From assembly GCA_025765615.1 (NCBI GenBank), contig JAIVFJ010000328.1, positions 1-64,000 on the forward strand: a stretch of 64,000 nt of DNA, in the 5' to 3' direction. Every line of letters starts with the position of its first letter. The stretch's first letter is position 1. Under the pieces are notes generated by a model. It was not told the DNA's origin. It did no database searches and saw nothing but the letters and a program-made list of their open reading frames with translations. The translations under genes and the position numbers were made by a program. Source of the DNA: Zopfochytrium polystomum. Lineage: Eukaryota; Chytridiomycota; Chytridiomycetes; Chytridiales; Chytridiaceae. Below, in pieces: positions 1 to 11,440 of this stretch.

Positions 1-3000
1 GACGATTCATCACCTAGTGGGGTTCAATCACAGGCAAATCAAGATTTGGATAGCTCAGGCCGGTTGTCACACCAAGCGTTTGACTCAATATCTGCTTCGC
101 AGGAGACACTTGCTCCTCCAACGCAGCCCAATCGTAATCCAGCTCCACCAGCATCTTTTTCGAAACAAAGTAGTCATGCATCATTCAGCTTCAAATCTCC
201 GTCTGGTGGACTGTCACAGCAATTATGCGACCCAACATCAGCTTCGCAAGAGACGCTCATCCCTCCAACGCAATCCAGTCGTAATCCAGCCTCACCCAGC
301 ATCTTCTTTGAAACAAAGTAGTTCTGTCGCGTTCAGCTTCGAATCTATAATGGCGCGTGGCACCACCACCCAACCCAACCTCTCCTCACTCCCTGTTTCA
401 TCTGTGATTCAAGTACAACCAAACTTGACCTCAGCACCCTCAGCCCAAATCGCCCCTCCTGTTGATTCTATTCGCTTGAAACCGCCCAGTGCAGCCCTTG
501 TGCAGCCACTGGCAGCGCAGCAACCAGTAGTGCATTCCAGCCCACAAATGCAAGTACCGCCACTTTTAATGAATCAATCAACTTCCGAAGGTAGTGTTGC
601 AGTAACACCAAAAACTGTGCTATTTCATTCGACGTCTTTTCAATCCTCTCCGTCGACATCCCCACAATCTGGACCAGCAACGGAGTCGAAGTTGAAGTCA
701 AAGTTGGGCGTCTCAACTGTGAGACCGAATGCGAAACCATTTCTTTCGACTTCATTTCAATCCACTCCGTCAACATCACTACAACCTGTGCTGCCCACCA
801 AATTGAAGTCAAAGTCGGGTGAATCAACGAACTTGAAGTCGAAGTCGGGCGTTCCACCCATTACCTCAACCAGGCCCACATCTTCAATGACTGTGTCAAA
901 ATCAGCACCTTTATCTTGCCCAGCGCCTTCACCTGCGACGAAGACTATTTCAAAATCTGTTGCCGTCAGTGACATTGCAACTCAAAACTTTGGAAGTATC
1001 TATCAATTTTTGCAGCTCGTTGAGCAAACTGCTCGTGAGAGGCAGGAAAAAAGAGCTACCTGAACCTAAGACAGACAGGAACAAAACAGCAGCGCGGATG
1101 AAAGAGGCGGCCAATCTCGCGGACAAGAGCTCAGTTAATAAGAAAGCGCTAAGTATTATTGAACAGCAGTTTTGGATTCTCGGTCCCATCTACACACATC
1201 AAGTGGCGATTACTTTAATGTTGGATCAATTCAAACAAAGAAGTCCCGAACATGACACCACTTGCGACACAGTATTTCTGAAGGCGTACATTGAGGCAAG
1301 ACTGCTTCTCAGTCGCTGGGCCTTGGGCCTGACCACTCCTGACACAGCCATCTCACTGAGGGAGCAGAATGAAGCTGTAACAGCAACAGAGATCCCATAC
1401 CTCTGCGAGGCAGTGGTCAACCGCACTCAAGAAATTTCTCGGCGACTTGGAAAATCATGCGACGACCTGGAAATAATTCTGTTCAGTGCCTTGGTTCTCG
1501 AAATGTAATATTTCGCCCTAAAATTCGGCGTTACTTAGGCTTCTTCCTATTAGAATCACGAACAAAGTACTTGCGGATTGCCTTAAGCTGAAAGGCAACA
1601 AGCAAATTAATCCCAAAAACGTGGGCGTCACTTTTCAGAAATGGGTCCACGGCTTCTTTTTGCGAATGACCCTAGGCAATTGCTCCCATTACTATCAGAG
1701 CGTGAAAGCAAATGGACAGCGTCGATACCGCAGAATTGCCGAACGCGTTGCAAAACTGATCCATCTTTTAGCGTGCTATGACGAGACATCACCATTCGTG
1801 TTGTTATCATTCTGGAAAAAGTTTGAGCACGTCCGACTTGAAGACACCGAAAACGTGCTGTGCATGAACTTTCAGGACGATATTTCCTTGTCCGAAGACG
1901 AACAAACCGAGCTGCTGTGGTAAGAACCTTCGTCAAATTACGCAATGATGACACAGCATAACTGCAGCCATATCATTACATTTGTTACGCATTTTACGTG
2001 GAGTGGTGTTCACGACATCGAGCTTCTGACCTCGAACAACCGACTTGCTATGCCTCAAATTCAAAGGGTGGTGAACAAAATCGACGAAATCAACGAATCT
2101 GTGCTCGTAAATGTGAACGAAAGAAGCCTTGAAACCAATTGCGACGAGTTTCACAACGACGTTGAAGTAGTTACAAATACAAAGGAGTGGTTTGGATTGC
2201 TTTATTACGTGTGGTTCCTATCAAGAAAGTCTGCCCCCTGTCCGACCAACGATGCGACCTTTTCACTTGACGCTCCACCACGACGGACCACCCCATCCGT
2301 CAGGACATCTAATGAGGACAGTGCCGAACAGGAGATCGAGCACAAAGAGTTAGGAGAATCACCAAAGGCGGAATCAACACCACTTCCTGGTCAAGCTGGG
2401 AGTTCTACCTCTGGTCAGATGGCGGAGACTTCTGCGGATAACTTCAAAATAATTCGGGAAGCGGCTGTTGGATTTGATTGGAAAAAACTAGTGCCACAGC
2501 CAGAAGACACTGAGTGGACTCTCAATCTTCCCGCACCTCGTACTGGATTGCTCAACCCGCCACACATTGTCGAATGGAAAGAGTATGAGAGCTCGGTGAA
2601 AATGTCCGAGTTCGGAGTCCCAGCTGTTGCTCGAGTGGATAAACCGAAAAACTTCGTGCATTCTGATGTGGTCGAGACAATGGGAAAGATATTCAATACT
2701 TCTGACCTTGTCCGAAAGCAAGAAGCTGTCCTCATTATGTCGTTTTTCATGGAGCCCACTGCGCTTGACCTGCATATCGATTCTGTCCTACAGCAGAATG
2801 TCGGTGGATGTTTGAAAATTGTGTACTTCTTACTATTTGGCCACAACCATTACCAATTGGGTGTTTGGAAAGTTGGCTGTGCTGATATATTCATCATGTG
2901 TTCGTTGAGGCTACAAAACCCAGTCACACCACCGGACCGAATCCAATCAAGGTTGCAACTAATTGCATCCAAAGCGGTAAACTCGACGTGGGACAGAAGG

Positions 3001-3624
3001 ATCGCGACCTACCACATGTTGGATTGTCCCATACAAGCGAGAGGCAGGATGTCATGTGCAATCATGTCCTTGGTAAGATTATCACTTTGTGTTGGTGGCC
3101 TGACGGTTTTGTTGCAGTTCAATTTTGGATTGCTCATAACGGGGAGGGTGCCTAACTATGACGGGAACATTGCAGACGGGATGGCTGACTATTGGATTGC
3201 CGCTAGCATAACCGAATCGTATGAATCAAACAGTCCGTTGAATATTGAGTGGACGTTGGAAAGCCTCGTTCCGTTCGTGCTGGAATTACCTTACATTTCA
3301 AGACCTGCCACAGGTTCAAAACGTTCATTATTTTGTTGAATAACGCTTACAGTTTTGTCAGCAGTGAAAAAGAGGAAGAGAGGTCTTTCAGTGGGGCCTT
3401 CGAAACGGGCCAAAAGGGAAAGGCAACGGAGCGTGGCAGCAGACTTTGTGAATTCACAGGAGAATCCCCAGATTACGCTTATCGACTTATGTGACGAAGA
3501 CACCGACTTTGCAGGTAAAATCGTAACATTGGTGGAAAGAGAGGATATCGATCCAAAAAGTTTCATTGAATGGGCTATAGCGGTTGATCCTAAAACCTTG
3601 GCTGACATCATGAAATCAAAGTGA
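1..3624 (+). CDS. Ulp1/C48 cysteine-protease-like protein of the CACTA element (5' partial, frameshifted N-terminus)
   Basis: Open from the left edge. Phase-consistent introns are 1035-1074, 1505-1538, 1920-1967, 3073-3117 and 3314-3361. The N-terminus is Ser/Thr/Pro-rich and repetitive. The catalytic-like region has the layout of Ulp1 SUMO proteases: HNHYQLGVW (His codon 2848-2850), then IFIMCSLR where the family has a '(I/V)YDS' motif (Cys at 2899-2901 in place of the Asp), then IQARGRMSCAIM (Gln 3034-3036, Cys 3055-3057). After the last intron come basic KKRKR-type NLS-like clusters and ITLIDLCDEDTD (about 3472-3507), which looks like a SUMO-interaction motif. An extra C near 291-297 shifts the frame between two copies of an N-terminal repeat. 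The family assignment is an inference from motifs; overall similarity is weak. The missing Asp suggests reduced or lost protease activity. Confidence 0.5.
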
Positions 3625-3677
3625 AGGCACGCCCAAAATTGGAGGGAAAATAAAAGAACTGTTTCCCTTGTCACATA

Positions 3678-6600
3678 ATGCCAATGAAGAGAGCGGGTCG
3701 AGAAGTCCTGTGTTTAGTATGCAACAAGATGCACTCACCGGCAACGGCTAACCGGCATAAGAATGGGATCGGCGTTCCCAAGCACATCAAACTGCGTAGC
3801 GCCACCATCCTGAACCAGTATGAATGTAAGAAGCATGGTTTGCCTTGACTGTGATCAGTTTGGAAAGTAATTCACCATCGTTGAAAAGTGGACATGATCA
3901 CTGATATTCAAAGGAACTTGAACGAGAATACGGACCACAGCAACGCACGCGTATCTGACGAAGCAGAGGATACTGTATTCCCCAAGACTCTTAAGAGAAA
4001 TGTTGCCGTGCCAGCAGCTTCTGGCCCAGGACTGTCGGAACATGAGAATATGGACATCGATATTGCTCATTTGCCAAAGACTATCAGACAATTTGAATCG
4101 CAATGGCTTTCAGATACTGACTGGGAGGATGACGAACAGTCTATAAGATCCGATCCCACCACAGAAAACGGAGAAACATCTGACTACGAGACAGCCGAAA
4201 ACGGAGAATCGTCTGACTCTGAGACTTTTGATGAATGGGAACAGCATGGCCAGGAATCCCACGAAAAGACCCATAAAAAGGTTTTGGAGCGAGAAGATGA
4301 AGAGAATAGGGGTAACCCTCTCAATGCAGGCATGTATCCTTCAAACTGGCTGTATTAAACTTCCTCATACCATTGCAAACAATTTTCAAAGAGGACCTCG
4401 ACGAGTACCAAATATTCAAATTAAAGTTGTTCAAAAAGTTTGTGGAGAACCGTCCAAGCCGAGCCTTCATTGATGAGTACAACAAGTTTCTGACAAACGA
4501 ATTGGACATCAACCCAAAAATCCCTTCTCAAAAAAGCACTATTCGATTTGGAGTCGCAATGTCAGCTCTTCATAGAACCCCATACAGCTGCTGCGTGAAC
4601 TCTTGCATTCTCTACGCAGGCAGATTCTCAGAACTCACCAAGTGCCCGTACTGTAATGAACCACATTCAGAGAAGCCCAAAAAAATATTCAAGTACATTC
4701 ACCTCGTCCCCCAACTGGTTGGACTCTACAAAAACAGGGAGATTGCAGAAATGATGAAGTACCGAAGTGATTTTAAGCAATTGGATGGAGTTTATTCCGA
4801 CGTTTTCAGTGGAAAGCTCTATAAGCGAGTGATTCAAGAAGGGTTTCTTCCAGACAAGCGGGATATTACTTTGGGACTTAGTACCGACGGATTTTGTCCT
4901 TTCAAGAAACGCAGCATCACGTGCTGGCCTCTGCTGCTAATTAACTATAACATCCCCCCTCAATATCGCTACCAAAAACAACACTACATTACAGTTGGTA
5001 CGATTCCTGGTCCTACAAAGCCAAAAGATATGGACTCGTTTCTCATTCCTCTTATTGACGAGCTTGCTCTTCTGAAAAATGGAGTGCCTGCATTTGATGC
5101 TCGAACAGACAGCAATTTTGTGCTCAGGGCAGCACTGCTGCTGGTGTTTGGGGACATGCCTGCGATTTCAATGCTGATGAAAATGACTGGATCAAATGGC
5201 GTTCGGCCATGCCGATACTGCAAGATACGAGGCGTACGAGATACCACCAACAATCATTACTACTATCCTCTCAAGGCAACTTGCTTCAAGGACGGAAATA
5301 GAAACATCAACTACAATCCTCTGAACCTCCCCTTGCGGACCAGCGAGGAATACACGGCAATGGTCAATGAAATTGAAAGTTTTCCAAAGCAGAACAAACA
5401 GAGGAAAGATTTGGAGAAAAATTACGGCATCCACGGAAAATGCACTTTGAGTAGTGTTAAATCTCTTCTATTTCCATTTGCGTTTTTGGTTGACTTCATG
5501 CATCTTGCTCTTCAAAACACGATCAAGCTCTTGATATCCTTATGGAAGGGGAAGTTATCTGATCACGGGGACGTGGACTACATCATTTCGAAGAAAGATT
5601 GGGAGACTATCGGCAAGAAATGCGTTAGCTCTGGAAACTATATACCGACTTCTCTGGGTGCTCGCATGCTGGACATTAACAGAACAGAGGGCTATGTCTC
5701 AGCAGAGATGTGGATGACATTCATACTTCATGTCGGACCTGCTGTGCTTGGTGATTTTCTGCCTGAACGATTTATGCTCCATTTCCTTGAATACTCCGCT
5801 CTGGTCCGGAAATGCCTTTCTGTTGTCAATGGCTCTGATCTGGTATTTATTCGGAAAGGTTTTTCAAAGTGGGTTGTAAAATTTGAAACGTGAGCAATTT
5901 TTGTGCTTTTGGCTCCGATTGACATTTGTTCAGGCTCTACTTTCAGGACATGAAAGAAAGAGTAAAAGTTAACACTTCAGTTATTCACTCCCTCCTCCAC
6001 ATTGCAGATTGCATAGAGTTTGGAGGACCAGTGTGGTCCACGTGGAGTTTTCCGATGGAACGGCACTGTCATGACCTGGGCTGCTCAGTGCAGAGCAGGA
6101 GGTTCGTTTTCACGAACATGGACAACAGACTCTATCAACAAAGCTGCCTTCGGCATCTCATTGCCGTTCTCAATGCCCCAGAAATCCTTTCGGCAAAGGT
6201 TAAGAACAGTGCAGCCAGAGGAAAGCTCATGCTTCAAGGATGTAAGTGCGCACTCTCCAACGTCACCGTTCCAGTCGTATTGCCTCTAGACGCTAATTTG
6301 TGATTTTTTACGCTTGCCGTAATTTGAAGATGACGAGTTTCTATTTTTATCCAAAACAAACTTCGCTCCTGAGGGATATATTCTCACACTCATCCAGCAA
6401 TTCGCGTCTAAATCATGGGTCTTGCCGTTGGAGGATGTTTCAGTTCAATGGGATCAATTTCACATCCAGTCATTTGGGAAGATACTGCTTTCATCAGCGC
6501 AACAGTCCCTTACTTGTAAGGATCTGACAGGATCTTCTGATCTGCGAAACACGAACTTCTTGCGAGTATGTTACAATCGAATAAACCTGACGACCGGCTA

Positions 6601-6965
6601 ACCACAAAAAAATTCAGTTCTACGACGTCGTTGATGCAAACCCACACAGAAAGAAACAGAAATTCAAGCTGTGGAAGTTCTACGCTGAGCTCACAAACGT
6701 TTTTGTTTTGACAAGGGACATGAATGGCGCACCCCAACAGCATGTCGTACTGGCTTCGGTTGAGGTACTGACACCAAAAAGCTTCCTGAACGGCGTTGCC
6801 ATTATTCCCAAAGTCGGCCGACAAGAAATCATAAACGTCAAGCAAATTGAATGTGCAATAGGGAGAATCCCTTACCCAACTGCACAATCTGCAACTTTTG
6901 TGGTTGTCGAGAAACCTGACTTTCCTTTAGTCTGTGATATTGATGGCCATTCCAACATTCAGTGA
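3678..6965 (+). CDS. Tnp2-family (CACTA) transposase, six exons, apparently intact
   Basis: Exons 3678-3825, 3889-4311, 4392-5889, 5934-6241, 6330-6565 and 6618-6965 join without a stop into 986 residues; the 4312-4391 intron is the least certain. It begins MPMKRAGREV and has an N-terminal CLVC...H zinc-finger-like segment, then an acidic linker (about residues 60-190). The catalytic core shows STDGF (Asp about 356), FGDMPA (Asp about 445), a CRYC pair just after it, and VDFMHLALQN (Asp about 558), all landmarks of the Tnp2/Transposase_21 family. Exon 4 carries the family's C-terminal signature, ADCIEFGGPVW and FPMERH. The enzyme would excise and reinsert the element by DDE chemistry in the nucleus. 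The clean frame through five introns suggests recent activity. A polyadenylation-like AATAAA in the 53-bp gap upstream suggests a transcript separate from the protease gene. Confidence 0.85.
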
Positions 6966-7617
6966 ACTATCCTTTCCTCGGCTTGCTGTTCGTCATTCTT
7001 TGTTACAGCGCCTATTGCTGGCCAGTTAGTTTGCTACTGGTTTTTTTCCGATAATGAGTGTATCGCTATGGCCATTCCTTTCCAATGCTGCGTTAAACCT
7101 CTTCTTTGAACAATAAAAATAGCATCGATTACACCTGCATCGTGTCCCCTCCACCAGTCAAGACAGTCCAAAGGCTCCTTTTGCCCATGTCGCGCCCGTA
7201 ACGCAGCGTCGCCGCTGCGGTCACCGAAGGAGTAGGAGGGAAGCCTACCATAATCAAAGCAAGCTGAGGCCACACGAGCTCAGGGCAGCAGGGACATCAC
7301 AGCTGTCGATACCAACGCACGGTCCTGCACACATTAGACCAAATCAACTGGGGGATTGCCAGTCCGCCATCACTGTGCGCCAGAGACTGTCAAAGACTAG
7401 CATGTTTTTCATTGGAGCAGTCAGACACCGGGGTTTGGGTCCCTTGCGCCTCGTCACCCGAGGGTCCTCCCCTCATAAGTGACAGGACCTGAAAATTTCG
7501 GATTTGGGACTTGAGGTTGGGCTACATGCGGTAGGGGTTACCCCAAAATGGATTTTTCCTAATTGGACTTGGAAAAATTTCAAGTCCTCAGATCAATTAT
7601 GGCCCCAAAATGGATTT
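6966..7617. other. Intergenic, no gene recognised
   Basis: No coding region with recognisable features. It probably holds the right end of the CACTA element, but I could not identify a terminal repeat. The last part (about 7535-7617) has 'ccccaaaatggattttt' motifs resembling the following minisatellite, so the array may begin here in degenerate form. Confidence 0.5.
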
Positions 7618-8130
7618 TTTGCATTTTTCTTGATAGTCTGTCTCCTGCCTCTGTCTTTCGCCTTCACCCCAAAGTGCATTTTCCTTGAAGGTCTGTCTGA
7701 CGCTCTGTCTACCACCCTCACCCCAGAATGCATTTTTCTTGATGGTCTGTCTCCTGCCTCTGTCTTCCGCCCTCACCCCAAAAGTGCATTTTTCTTGATT
7801 GTCTCTCTGACTCTCTGTCCACCACCCTACCCAAAAGTGCATTTTTCTTGATCGTCTGTCTCCTGCCTCTGTCTTTCGCCCTCACCCCAAAAGTGCATTT
7901 TTCTTGATTGCCTGTCTGACGCTCTGTCCACCACCCTCACCCCAAAAGTGCATTTTCTTGACAGTCTGTCTCCTGCCTCTGTCTTTCGCCCTCACCCCAA
8001 AAGTGCATTTTTCTTCTATCCTCTGTCTGACGCTCTGTCCACCGCCCCTCACCCCAGAAGTGCATTTTTCATTGATTGCCTGTCTGCTTCCCTCAGCATT
8101 TTTCCTTTGTTGTCTGTCAGACGCCTCTGT
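7618..8130. repeat. Degenerate minisatellite of alternating A/B units (dimer about 110 bp)
   Basis: About nine units of 53-60 bp each start with 'gcatttttcttga' and end with 'caccccaaaagt'. Two types alternate: A contains 'tgtctcctgcctctgtc', B contains 'tgtctgacgctctgtcca'. The alternation A-B-A-B-A-B-A-B gives a dimeric higher-order repeat. The last unit is disrupted and runs into sequence just before the truncated copia element. Short open frames across it are low-complexity and not taken as genes. Confidence 0.9.
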
Positions 8131-8205
8131 CCACCCATCGCGACCCCACACATGATCGTGTTGAGACCTGTGAGGCGACAAACAGCAAAAGCCCCAACCC
8201 ATTAA

Positions 8206-11200
8206 TTGTTGGAGAGGCAAAAAACCCCCCCCCGGCCCACAGTGCCAGGCCTCCCAATACTCGAACGCGTGGCAACTCAGCTCCAACTTCCCCCAGATCC
8301 AGTTCCCCTTCGTTGCGAAGGTTGCATCTATGGCAAGGGCCATCACGTTCGCCTACCAGCTGTTGGTCGCCGTGCGTCGCTTCCACTTGAAGTCGTCCAC
8401 TCTGACAGTTTTGTTTGTAAGCAGCCCACAATTGGTGGCTTCAAAAACGTCACCCTCTTCATCAACGACGCTACCCACTATGTCTGCGCCGTTTTCCAAA
8501 AGTCCCTGACCTCCGCCTCCACATACACCCATTTTGCGGATTTCAGGGCCACAATGGAAAGGAAGACTGGCTGCATTCTCAAAGTGTTCCGCTCCGACCG
8601 CGGTTCCGAGTTTATTGGGTCCGATTTTCGCTTTCCCCTCCGCCAGGCTGGGATTGAACATCAACTCTCCACACCTGGCGCTGCGCATCACGGTCAAATT
8701 GGTGTTGCAGAACGTATGAACCGGACTCTGGCTGAACGCGCCCTCTCCATGCTTCACGCAGCCCGCGCACCTCTCAGTTTGTGGGGTGAAGCTTTCATGA
8801 CGGCAACTTATCTTCATAATCGCTTACCTGGAGCTGATGGCACGTCCCCATACGAGAAAATTCACAGTCGCAAGCCAGACCTCTCACATCTCCGTACATG
8901 GGGCTGTGTCGCTTTTGTCATTCGCGTTCGAGATGACCGCACCTCAAAACTTCACCCCAAGGCTGAAAAGGGTCGTTTTGTCGGTTACGACCTTGAGTCA
9001 AAAGCATATCGCATTCGTCTCTCCTCTGGCCGGATTGTCCTCAGCCAAAACGTCATCTTCTGGGAAGACATCTTTGACCCTTCCGACCCTCAACTACCCT
9101 CCAACCCTTCCTCCTTATTCTCCTCCTCGCGTCCACCAGCGCCTGCCTCACACATCCCCCTGGCCAACGATCCTGTCGGTTCGCTTTACCCATTTCACAG
9201 TCCTACCACAACCACAGCCCCCGTTTCCTCGACAGTCGCCCCAGTCCCTGACCCCCCCTCTGTTCCTGTCCCTGACGAGCTGGCCCTGTCACCAACATCA
9301 ACACGCTCCAAGTCGCCAACCTCTGACTCTGGTGTCGTGCCCCACACTGTCATTTCGGAGCTCGCTGAAGTGGCGTCCTCAGACTCCAGTCCAGGCTCCC
9401 CAATGACGCTCCTCCATACCCTTTCCACAGCAGCCCCCACTCCTCCTTCGTTTTTCCCGCTTCCACCTTCTCCGGAGCGACCTTCGACCGATGGCAGTTC
9501 GCTTGTTCCCTCAACTCCGCCACGTCCAGACTTGGCATCTGTCTACGACGTTAACTTCCCTCCTCTCAGTTTCCCTCCCCCTTCTGGTCCCCGACGCTCT
9601 ACGCGCACTCGCCAACCCAACTCCCGTCTCAAAGATTACCTACGTCCTGATGGGCAACCCTACATCCCTGACGATCCTGGTTCCTCCCTGTTTGTTGGGC
9701 TACTCACCACATTCAGTCGCCTTCTCTGGGAGGAGTCCCCGTATGTGGCTCCTCCCTCAACGACACTTGCATGTGCCGAACCTGGTCTCGTCGGATCTCT
9801 CACGGATACTGTGCCCACTGGTGATCCACAGACTGTTCGTGCCTGCAATACTCGTCCCGATGCAGACCTATGGCGCATTGCTCGTGAAGAGGAACTTGCG
9901 TCCTGTCGGGAAAACGACGTTGCTGACCTCGTTCCGCGCCCTGAGGGCACTCTCGTCCTTCCCTCCCGCTGGGTGTTTCGCATCAAGACTGACGCCAACG
10001 GTTGTCCCACTCGATACAAAGCGCGCTTCGTTGCTAAGGGCTACCGGCAAGTTGCAGGTGTCCACTTTGATGACATCTTTGCCCCTACTGCAAAACTCTC
10101 CAGCATTCGCAGTGTCCTTGCTGTCTGCGCCAGCGAATGCCTCGCCCTTCATCACATGGACGTCACCACCGCCTTCCTATACGCTCCCATGGATCGCGAT
10201 GTGTACATCGAGCAACCTGAGGGTCACGTTGCCCCAGGCCAACCCAATCATGTCTGGAAGCTCAAACGCTCCCTCTACGGCTTGAAACAGGCACCCCACC
10301 TCTGGAACAAGACTCTCGATGACTATCTCTGGTCCATCGGTTTCACCTCTTCGCCAGCTGATGCGTGTGTGTATGTTCGTGTCCGCGCTGGTCTCAAGAG
10401 TTTTATTGTTGCCTATGTTGACGATCTTCTCATTGCTGGATCGACCCCTGCCGAAATCTCCGCCATCAAGGCTTCCCTAAGCGCCCGTTTTCGCATGAAA
10501 GATCTTGGTCTGCTGCGCTACTTCATTGGCATCGAGATTGCACAGTCTCCAGATCTTGCTTGCGTGCGTATTCACCAAACTGGCTATGCTCAGTCTATCC
10601 TCCAACGTTTTGGCATGTCTGATTGCGCCTCTGTCTCCACACCCATGCACACTTCGTACATGCCTGACCGTTCCGCTGCTCCCACCTCTGAACCCTTTGC
10701 AGAGCTTATTGGCTGCCTCCTCTATCTCTCTTTGGGGACCCGCCCAGACATTTCCATGGCAGTAGCCCGGCTTAGTCGGCAACTCAGTTGCCCCACAGAG
10801 GTTGACTGGACTGCGGCCAAGCGAATCCTCCGCTATCTCCGCAGCACCCTCTCCTACGGTATTACTTACACTTCCTTGTCACCCTCTCTTGTGTCCTTCA
10901 GTCACTTTGCCTATGCTGGACCAGCTGCCACTGCAAACAATCTTCAACGAGCGCCACTCCACAGCTACTCTGACGCTGATTTCGGTGGCAGTGCCTCTGA
11001 TCGCCGATCCACCACTGGTTTTGTTCACTTCTATGCTGGAGGTCCGGTCTCCTGGCGCAGTCATGTCCAAGCCACTGTTGCACTCTCTACACTTGAAGCC
11101 GAATACATGGCTCTTTCGTCTACCACTCAGGAAGTCCTTTGGCTCCGCCAACTGCTCTCTGATCTCGGTGCCTCTCAATCTGATGGCCCCACTATCATAT

Positions 11201-11421
11201 ACGAGGATAATCGCAGTGCCATTGCCGTCGCCAAGAATCAGAAGCTTTCCAATCAGGTCAAACACATTGACATTCGCCATCATTTTATCCGCGAAAAGGT
11301 GCAGGAGCACATCATTGACGTTCAGCATCTCCGGTCTCAGGAGATGATTGCTGATCTGCTCACGAAGCCCCTTCCTACTGACTCGTTCGCCTTGCTTCGT
11401 TCACGTCTCCTTGTCCCTTGA
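8206..11421 (+). CDS. Copia Pol fragment: integrase, reverse transcriptase, RNase H
   Basis: Open for 1071 codons with no frameshift. The first residues are probably not native; copia homology begins near VPGLPILERV. After CEGCIYGKGHH (the second half of the integrase HHCC finger) come the DDE residues: Asp at HSD (residue about 67), Asp at RSDRGSEF (about 131) and Glu at GVAERMNRTL (about 169). A Ser/Pro-rich linker leads to RVT_2-type reverse transcriptase: LPSRWVFRIKTD, HHMDVTTAFLY and the catalytic YVDD (about 738-740). RNase H follows with SDADFGG (Asp about 923) and STLEAEYMAL, and the protein ends LTKPLPTDSF. The enzymes look intact, but with no Gag, protease or 5' LTR the copy is non-autonomous. 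Confidence 0.9.
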   Translation: MLERQKTPPRPTVPGLPILERVATQLQLPPDPVPLRCEGCIYGKGHHVRLPAVGRRASLPLEVVHSDSFVCKQPTIGGFKNVTLFINDATHYVCAVFQKSLTSASTYTHFADFRATMERKTGCILKVFRSDRGSEFIGSDFRFPLRQAGIEHQLSTPGAAHHGQIGVAERMNRTLAERALSMLHAARAPLSLWGEAFMTATYLHNRLPGADGTSPYEKIHSRKPDLSHLRTWGCVAFVIRVRDDRTSKLHPKAEKGRFVGYDLESKAYRIRLSSGRIVLSQNVIFWEDIFDPSDPQLPSNPSSLFSSSRPPAPASHIPLANDPVGSLYPFHSPTTTTAPVSSTVAPVPDPPSVPVPDELALSPTSTRSKSPTSDSGVVPHTVISELAEVASSDSSPGSPMTLLHTLSTAAPTPPSFFPLPPSPERPSTDGSSLVPSTPPRPDLASVYDVNFPPLSFPPPSGPRRSTRTRQPNSRLKDYLRPDGQPYIPDDPGSSLFVGLLTTFSRLLWEESPYVAPPSTTLACAEPGLVGSLTDTVPTGDPQTVRACNTRPDADLWRIAREEELASCRENDVADLVPRPEGTLVLPSRWVFRIKTDANGCPTRYKARFVAKGYRQVAGVHFDDIFAPTAKLSSIRSVLAVCASECLALHHMDVTTAFLYAPMDRDVYIEQPEGHVAPGQPNHVWKLKRSLYGLKQAPHLWNKTLDDYLWSIGFTSSPADACVYVRVRAGLKSFIVAYVDDLLIAGSTPAEISAIKASLSARFRMKDLGLLRYFIGIEIAQSPDLACVRIHQTGYAQSILQRFGMSDCASVSTPMHTSYMPDRSAAPTSEPFAELIGCLLYLSLGTRPDISMAVARLSRQLSCPTEVDWTAAKRILRYLRSTLSYGITYTSLSPSLVSFSHFAYAGPAATANNLQRAPLHSYSDADFGGSASDRRSTTGFVHFYAGGPVSWRSHVQATVALSTLEAEYMALSSTTQEVLWLRQLLSDLGASQSDGPTIIYEDNRSAIAVAKNQKLSNQVKHIDIRHHFIREKVQEHIIDVQHLRSQEMIADLLTKPLPTDSFALLRSRLLVP

Positions 11422-11428
11422 ACGTCTT

Positions 11429-11440
11429 GATGGGTGGGAG
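11429..11440 (+). other. Polypurine tract of the copia element
   Basis: A purine-rich run, gatgggtgggag, lies eight bases after the Pol stop and directly abuts TGTTGAC, the expected LTR start. It would prime plus-strand DNA synthesis. Confidence 0.75.

Larger units (their letters stand above)
1..6965 (+). mobile_element. CACTA (EnSpm)-type DNA transposon, left end outside window
   Basis: Two same-strand multi-exon genes lie 53 bp apart: a Ulp1/C48-like protease gene and a Tnp2-family transposase gene. Tnp2-type transposases define CACTA elements, and Ulp1-type protease genes are known passengers of CACTA and Mutator-like elements. The block is visibly AT-richer than the host genes from 12 kb on. 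The left end lies beyond the window. I found no terminal inverted repeat or target duplication after the transposase stop, so the right end is unplaced and may lie between 6966 and about 7.6 kb. Confidence 0.7.

Noticed and set aside
7618..8130. CRISPR-like array of regularly spaced repeats
   Set aside because: Units are contiguous and degenerate with no unique spacers, and the setting is eukaryotic. It is a minisatellite.
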